10,459 nucleotides of DNA, from positions 1 to 10,459 of the forward strand of contig CAISVC010000730.1 of assembly GCA_903888815.1 (NCBI GenBank), given 5' to 3'. Source of the stretch: an uncultured Fibrobacterota bacterium. GTDB lineage: Bacteria > Fibrobacterota > Chitinivibrionia > Chitinivibrionales > Chitinispirillaceae. The translations under genes were made by a program, and so were the position numbers. Under the pieces are notes generated by a model. That model was not told the DNA's origin. It saw only the letters and a list, made by a program, of their open reading frames with translations, and did not search any database. Shown here piece by piece: positions 6,513 to 10,459 of the stretch (position 1 is the first letter of the stretch; each line of letters opens with the position of its first letter).

Positions 6513-8431
6513 AATTCCACCACCTCGCTCGTTTTCATCTCGCGTCTCCCCGACACCCAGCCGTACCACTTATAGAGCATATCGGCGAGCGCAACAACGG
6601 CGAGCGCACCCATGCAGGCGACCAGCACCGCGTCGAGGTTGAACGTGAACGCATCAGTTGCGGCTTTGGCGGCAATGGCTTTTGTCCTGAAAAACAACGC
6701 CAGCTGCCAGGCCGCAGTAAGGGTGGTGACGAACATGAAACACATCGGGATAAAAGTCACCCAGGCGTATTTCAATTTGCCTGATTTGATGATGACCGTC
6801 GTGCCCACACCGAGCGCGATTGCGGCAAGAAGCTGGTTGGCCACGCCGAACATGGGCCAGATGGTCGAAATGCTGCCGGAATGGATCATGTATCCCCATG
6901 CAAACACCACAACACCGCTCATTATAATATTTCCGGGAAGCCAGCGCGTCTGTCCAAGCGGCTTGTAGATGTTTCCCCCGAGTTCCTGCAGCAGAAAACG
7001 TGCCACGCGGGTCCCGGCGTCGACCGTTGTCAGGATAAAAAGCGCCTCGAACATGAGCGCGAAATTGAACCAGTAGGGCATGAGGTTTTTCATGCCCGGG
7101 ATGTGGGAAAGTATCGTGGACATGCCGACGGCCAGAGACACTGCCCCGCCCGGACGGTGCTCCACGTTGATGCCCACCATGGCAGAGAGTTCTTTTATTT
7201 TGTCAACCGGAAACCCGATCGCCGCGAGTTTGTCGGGGTCCAACATGCTGTTTATCGCAAAGTAATCACCGGGAATAAGGATAGTGGCGGCAACAAGCGC
7301 CATAATAGAGACAAATCCTTCCGTAAGCATGGCGCCGTAGCCGATGAACTTGATATCCTTCTCGGACATGATCATCTTGGGCGTGGTGCCGGAAGCGATG
7401 AGCGAATGGAACCCGGAAATAGCGCCGCATGCAATGGTGATGAACATGAAGGGAAAGAGCTTGCCCGGGATGATGGGACCGCCGCCGGCCGCGAATTTCG
7501 TGACCGCCGGCATCTGGATGACCGGCGCCATGAATACCACGCCGAGCGCGAGCAGAAGGATGGTGCCGATCTTCATGTACGTTGACAGATAGTCCCTCGG
7601 ACACAGCAGCATCCACACCGGCAGCACCGACGCGACAAATCCGTATATCGCGAGCGATATGACGATGAAATTCTTCGGATGGTTGAAGACCGGTTCAAGA
7701 AACGACCCCGGAATAAAATGGCCGGTGCCGACCGCGATGAGGAGCAGCGGCACGCCGATAAGGCTCACCTCTGCGACTTTATTCGGCCGCAGCCACTTCA
7801 GATAGAACCCCATGAGAAGGGCAATCGGGATTGTCAGGAAGATGGTATAGGTTCCCCATGGATTCTGTTTGAGCGCATTGACAACAGCGAGGCCGAGCCC
7901 TGCAAGCGCCACGATGATGATGAAGATGATCGCAATGGCGGTTGCCAGTCCGCCTACGGGACCGATTTCGTCTTTCGCGATCTGGGCGAGCGACCGGCCG
8001 TTCCTCCTCACCGATGCCGTAAGAATGACCATATCGTGCACCGCCCCGGCAAGCGCTGCGCCGATCAGGATCCAGAGAAACCCCGGCAGATAACCGAACT
8101 GGGCGGCCAGCATGGGACCGATGAGAGGGCCGGCGCCGGCGATCGCCGCAAAATGGTGACCGAACAGCACCCACCGGTTGGTCGGATCATAATCCATGCC
8201 GTCATTCAGCCGTATCGCGGGTGTTATGCGGCGCTGATCAAGCGCAAGCACTTTTGCGGCAATAAACGATGCGTAAAAGCGGTACGTGATGATATAAAAG
8301 CAGGCCGCGGCCGTGACGATCCACAGCGCGTTGACTTTTTCAGCAGGGTTGATTGCCCGTACTACGACAGCGATCGAAACCGCAGCGACAATGGAGAGCG
8401 TTATCCATAGAAATTTACCGGAAGCTTTCAT
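6491..8431 (-). CDS. cstA: CstA-family carbon starvation transporter (peptide/pyruvate type)
   Basis: The protein has 646 residues with many hydrophobic helices through its length, making it an inner-membrane permease. Family hallmarks are clear: YRFYASFIAAKVLALD (50-65), RLNDGMDYDPTNRWVLFGHH (74-93), AAIAGAGPLIGPMLAAQFGY (95-114) and AGAVHDMVILTASVRRNG (128-145). E. coli relatives CstA and BtsT import peptides and pyruvate when carbon is scarce and are longer, at about 700 residues; which substrate this one carries cannot be told from sequence. The ATG at 8431 is supported by AAGGAG (8440-8445) with 8-nt spacing. No small YbdD-like partner gene lies downstream. Divergent to it is an outer-membrane barrel gene, and convergent is a hybrid kinase, which might be a regulator by analogy with the BtsS/BtsR control of BtsT. 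Confidence 0.95.
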   Translation of the reverse strand: MKASGKFLWITLSIVAAVSIAVVVRAINPAEKVNALWIVTAAACFYIITYRFYASFIAAKVLALDQRRITPAIRLNDGMDYDPTNRWVLFGHHFAAIAGAGPLIGPMLAAQFGYLPGFLWILIGAALAGAVHDMVILTASVRRNGRSLAQIAKDEIGPVGGLATAIAIIFIIIVALAGLGLAVVNALKQNPWGTYTIFLTIPIALLMGFYLKWLRPNKVAEVSLIGVPLLLIAVGTGHFIPGSFLEPVFNHPKNFIVISLAIYGFVASVLPVWMLLCPRDYLSTYMKIGTILLLALGVVFMAPVIQMPAVTKFAAGGGPIIPGKLFPFMFITIACGAISGFHSLIASGTTPKMIMSEKDIKFIGYGAMLTEGFVSIMALVAATILIPGDYFAINSMLDPDKLAAIGFPVDKIKELSAMVGINVEHRPGGAVSLAVGMSTILSHIPGMKNLMPYWFNFALMFEALFILTTVDAGTRVARFLLQELGGNIYKPLGQTRWLPGNIIMSGVVVFAWGYMIHSGSISTIWPMFGVANQLLAAIALGVGTTVIIKSGKLKYAWVTFIPMCFMFVTTLTAAWQLALFFRTKAIAAKAATDAFTFNLDAVLVACMGALAVVALADMLYKWYGWVSGRREMKTSEVVEFQYLSPR

Positions 8432-8518
8432 GATTGCAGCTCCTTCTCTGTTGCCCGGAAGTAACTGCTTTAAAAATAAATCACCTCGGCGCCGCGATAC
8501 TAACTATTGAAGCGTAAG

Positions 8519-8547
8519 ATTATACCGTTTGACACCTTAAAGGCATA
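8519..8547 (-). promoter_or_regulatory. Candidate cstA promoter
   Basis: A perfect TATAAT on the minus strand lies at 8524-8519. The -35 position 17 bp upstream (8547-8542, TATGCC) is poor, which suits a promoter needing an activator. Its start near 8512 would give a leader of about 80 nt. Confidence 0.45.
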
Positions 8548-8558
8548 CTGACTATATT
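8529..8558 (+). promoter_or_regulatory. Sigma70-type promoter of the beta-barrel gene
   Basis: TTGACA (8529-8534, perfect), an 18-bp spacer and TATATT (8553-8558, five of six). It overlaps the expected -35 region of the divergent cstA promoter. The predicted leader is about 43 nt. Confidence 0.65.
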
Positions 8559-8607
8559 AGAAACACACTGTTCAGGTTCAATCACTAATAGCAGCAAGGA
8601 GATCCGT

Positions 8608-9168
8608 ATGCGGAAAACAGCAACCCCCTTCATCGTGGCCTTTATAATGCTCTTTTCTCTGACATCATCCGGCCAGATTTACAATACTGCGCAGAAATTG
8701 AAGGACGGCGCGTTCCATCTCGGTATTGCGCCGATCTTGCTGGTAAACGGCGATGTCAGCCCCGGCCTCTATTTTCTCGGCGGTGTCGGCATCACGCATT
8801 CCCTTGACCTCTACATCAACGGCCGTTTTGCAAATAATGACCGGTCCTATTTCGGGGTTGACCTGCAGTGGGCGCTGCTGCAAAGCAGCCCTTATTTGTC
8901 GCTCATCACCGGTGCTCATGTCGGCCATAACCTCGGCCTTGACGCGACGCTCGATCTTACCTTCCCCCTTGGAAATACCGTTGTCCTTTACGGAGGCCTT
9001 GATATGGATATTGAGTTCCCGGACAATGATATCACCGTTCCGGCATGGCTGTTTTTCGGCCCGCGCATTTATATCCGCAGAAACACGGCCCTTTTCATGG
9101 AGGTCGATCTCGGCCTCACCGACATCACGCCGAGCATTTTCGGATTAGGATTGGGTTTCTATTTCTAA
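8608..9168 (+). CDS. Small outer-membrane beta-barrel protein
   Basis: The protein has 186 residues. Residues 1-22 form a signal peptide: basic start MRKTA, hydrophobic core VAFIMLFSL, likely cut near TSSG before Gln23. The rest is a run of amphipathic strands with alternating hydrophobic residues, such as FHLGIAPILLV (36-46), SLDLYINGRF (65-74), VVLYGGLDMDIEF (125-137) and ALFMEVDLGL (161-170). It ends in GLGLGFYF, with the terminal Phe typical of barrels inserted by the BAM machine. The size suggests an eight-strand barrel, but I recognise no named family, so a pore, adhesin or stability role is open. The start is well placed: AAGGAG at 8596-8601, 6 nt before ATG. It shares an intergenic promoter region with cstA, and its stop is only 20 nt from the stop of the convergent gene. 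Confidence 0.85.
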   Translation: MRKTATPFIVAFIMLFSLTSSGQIYNTAQKLKDGAFHLGIAPILLVNGDVSPGLYFLGGVGITHSLDLYINGRFANNDRSYFGVDLQWALLQSSPYLSLITGAHVGHNLGLDATLDLTFPLGNTVVLYGGLDMDIEFPDNDITVPAWLFFGPRIYIRRNTALFMEVDLGLTDITPSIFGLGLGFYF

Positions 9169-9180
9169 AAGCAATCGGCG

Positions 9181-9201
9181 CCGGACAGCTATTTCTGCCG
9201 G
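9181..9201 (+). terminator. Weak terminator-like hairpin after the beta-barrel gene
   Basis: CCGG (9181-9184) plus CAG (9186-9188) pair with CTG plus CCGG (9195-9201) around a six-base loop, with one bulged A. The T-rich tract after it (TTGATTTT) is weak. It extends into the end of the convergent Cache gene. Confidence 0.35.
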
Positions 9202-10082
9202 TTGATTTTCCATTCAACCATTCTGTTCCTGAACACCGAAATAAAGTAACCGATAATAATAATGATCAGCAGCATGACAATGCCGCCGATAATGGTACGG
9301 CGGTGATTTTTTGCCTGTTTCGCCTTCACGCTCTTCAATGAGTCTGCAGCAGCTTTGATCCTGCTGGAATCCACGGTTGCAGACGGCGCCGCCTGAGTAT
9401 CTGCCGGCATTGCAACGGCGGCGATGATTCTGGGAGACCGTACCGATATCCTTTTCACGCCGGGAACCGCCAGCAGCTCCTCCCTGTACGCAATCGTATC
9501 TTTCCACTTATGAGCATACAGACGTATCTTGTTCAGGCGGACGAGAAAAGGTATTTCGGTGTTTTTTGAAAAGTTGCAGAAACACTCCCATATGTCTATC
9601 TTTAAAGTCACTGCGCCCAGAAACGCCGCCTTACCCTTCTGGGTTTTGTCGATAACAGGCGCTGCCCAGAACAGATAATAACGGCCGGTCTCTTCTATTT
9701 TTATGTACGTTCTGTATTCTGCAAGCCTTGTGCTGACATATTTAAACCACGGCTCGCGTGAAACATTCTGCTTTTTGGCGCCGGGTTTATCAACCATGCG
9801 GATTACCTCGTTTATCACGACGCCTTTCTGGCTGGTCCTTGTCAAAGCATAGTATGGCTGATGGGTTTTGAGGTACGCAAAAAAATACCCGTCGACAGGA
9901 TCCGCCGCTTTTTTCCTGACTGCCGATGAAGCCGCGATAGAATCAAAATCCTGCCCGATCTTCATAAACAGCGAATCCATACTCTGTTTCATCGCCGACG
10001 CCGCAGCGGGTTCAGGTGAAAAACCGGCGACTAAAAAAAACATCGACAGCAGCATCATTGCATGTAACGGTTTGCGTGCCAT
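9189..10082 (-). CDS. Membrane-anchored Cache-like sensor protein without output domain
   Basis: The protein has 297 residues from the ATG at 10082; a longer frame to 10214 is rejected because AAGGAGG and a signal peptide sit at this start. Residues 1-30 are an export signal (MARKP, hydrophobic LLSMFFLVAG, likely cut at AAASA). The exported part (about 31-225) carries Cache-like marks: a segment around 84-97 (SQKGVVINEVIRMV), SREPWFKYV (108-116), TYIKIE (125-130), YYLFWAAPVID (135-145) and FLGAVTLKIDI (154-164). This is the double-strand pattern that binds small ligands in chemoreceptors and kinases. An Ala/Lys-rich linker (226-261) leads to one membrane helix (263-284), then about 13 basic cytoplasmic residues. 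No kinase, GGDEF, HAMP or methyl-accepting part follows. It presumably signals through a partner; the divergent HD-GYP gene is a candidate. Confidence 0.75.
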   Translation of the reverse strand: MARKPLHAMMLLSMFFLVAGFSPEPAAASAMKQSMDSLFMKIGQDFDSIAASSAVRKKAADPVDGYFFAYLKTHQPYYALTRTSQKGVVINEVIRMVDKPGAKKQNVSREPWFKYVSTRLAEYRTYIKIEETGRYYLFWAAPVIDKTQKGKAAFLGAVTLKIDIWECFCNFSKNTEIPFLVRLNKIRLYAHKWKDTIAYREELLAVPGVKRISVRSPRIIAAVAMPADTQAAPSATVDSSRIKAAADSLKSVKAKQAKNHRRTIIGGIVMLLIIIIIGYFISVFRNRMVEWKINRQK

Positions 10083-10087
10083 ATCCG

Positions 10088-10094
10088 CCTCCTT
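10088..10094 (-). promoter_or_regulatory. Ribosome binding site fixing the Cache protein start
   Basis: A perfect AAGGAGG on the minus strand, 5 nt before the ATG at 10082-10080. It favours this start over the in-frame ATG at 10214, which would place 44 residues ahead of the signal peptide. Confidence 0.85.
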
Positions 10095-10148
10095 TATGAT
10101 CGGGTAGCCGTTTTTTGTATCGCTCCGTACAGGCCGGGAACAGCAATC

Positions 10149-10177
10149 AATATAGTTTGGGTGTTTGATGCCGGCAA
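10149..10177 (-). promoter_or_regulatory. Candidate promoter of the Cache gene
   Basis: On the minus strand, TTGCCG (10177-10172), a 17-bp spacer and TATATT (10154-10149). The start near 10142 gives a leader of about 60 nt. Confidence 0.5.
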
Positions 10178-10203
10178 GGAAAGGAAAAAAAGAAAAAATA
10201 TTT

Positions 10204-10232
10204 TTGCAAAACACGCTGATTTTTATTATAAT
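10204..10232 (+). promoter_or_regulatory. Candidate promoter of the HD-GYP gene
   Basis: TTGCAA (10204-10209), exactly 17 bp, then a perfect TATAAT (10227-10232). A start near 10239 gives a leader of about 59 nt. Confidence 0.6.
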
Positions 10233-10238
10233 TGTAGC

Positions 10239-10260
10239 TACGGCCAGGGGGTAAGCCGTG
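10239..10260 (+). other. Stem-loop at the 5' end of the HD-GYP transcript
   Basis: ACGGC (10240-10244) pairs with GCCGT (10255-10259), extended by a T-G pair at 10239/10260. The 10-base loop contains five G in a row. It would sit at the very start of the predicted mRNA, so it may stabilise the end or control translation. I do not recognise it as a known riboswitch. Confidence 0.4.
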
Positions 10261-10297
10261 ACGTTTTCCAGACTTACATTTCAAGAGGCGCAGTCCG

Positions 10298-10459
10298 ATG
10301 AACAGTGCAAATACGGGAATCAGCATAAGCAGTTTTGTAACTATTCTGCACTCGTTCATACAAATACTGAACGCCAAAGACCAATATACCGAACAGCACA
10401 GCGACAGGGTTCAAGAGTATGCGATATGCATAGCAAAAGCTCTGGGATGCAATGATGAA
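10298..10459 (+). CDS. HD-GYP domain protein, N-terminal fragment cut by window edge
   Basis: The frame is open from ATG 10298 to the edge (54 codons) with no stop. An in-frame TGA at 10259-10261 and no other start codon in between fix this start; AAGAGG (10283-10288) is 9 nt upstream. From residue 12 the sequence follows the opening of HD-GYP domains: FVTILHSFIQILNAKDQYTE (13-32), then HSDRVQEYA (34-42) and IAKALGCNDE. His34 corresponds to the early conserved His of these metal enzymes. HD-GYP proteins usually hydrolyse the messenger cyclic-di-GMP. The His-Asp and GYP motifs lie beyond the window, so activity cannot be judged. Only about ten residues precede the domain, so no N-terminal sensor or receiver is fused to it. 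It is divergent from the Cache gene. Confidence 0.8.
   Translation, partial: MNSANTGISISSFVTILHSFIQILNAKDQYTEQHSDRVQEYAICIAKALGCNDE

Noticed and set aside
7679..8410. Long plus-strand open frame opposite cstA (243 codons)
   Set aside because: The product is rich in charged residues and low in complexity; it is the antisense shadow of a well-supported membrane transporter.
10147..10377. 76-codon minus-strand frame with a hydrophobic N-terminus
   Set aside because: It covers both the HD-GYP start and the divergent promoters, and shows no convincing ribosome binding site.

Overview
The window reads as a Gram-negative bacterial chromosome of moderate GC content. The evidence for this is an outer-membrane beta-barrel protein, a lipoprotein with a lipobox, an MEP-pathway isoprenoid gene and well-formed purine-rich ribosome binding sites. 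I cannot fix the phylum from sequence alone. The mix of an orphan hybrid histidine kinase, an ECF sigma operon and an HD-GYP protein would suit a free-living or environmental lineage. I see no mobile elements, CRISPR arrays, tRNA or rRNA genes.

Left part (1-2400): the end of a DnaA-type replication initiator enters from the left. After a 135-bp gap with an AT-rich 8-bp tandem repeat comes a complete dxs (1-deoxy-D-xylulose-5-phosphate synthase).

Region 2395-3965 is a minus-strand operon: ECF sigma factor, a zinc-finger anti-sigma factor that overlaps it by 4 bp, then a lipoprotein of CsgG/TolB-N-like character after a 117-nt gap containing a hairpin. It looks like an envelope-response regulon module with its own ECF-like promoter.

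Region 3966-4385 is a 420-bp divergent intergenic region with short repeats, an AT-rich promoter patch and a structured leader. The leader precedes a 708-residue hybrid histidine kinase (GAF, PAS, HisKA, HATPase, receiver). The kinase converges on cstA, a carbon-starvation family transporter (peptide/pyruvate type), and their coding ends overlap by 22 bp.

Region 8432-8607 holds tightly interleaved divergent promoters for cstA and a small beta-barrel protein. The barrel gene converges on a membrane-anchored Cache-domain sensor protein that has no output domain. The sensor is in turn divergent from the start of an HD-GYP (cyclic-di-GMP phosphodiesterase type) gene cut by the right edge. That gene is short because it runs off the window, but its motif is clear.

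No single system dominates. The most unusual items are the output-less Cache protein facing an HD-GYP gene, the DnaA with a changed DNA-reading loop, the sigma/anti-sigma/lipoprotein cassette, and the kinase and cstA genes overlapping tail to tail.
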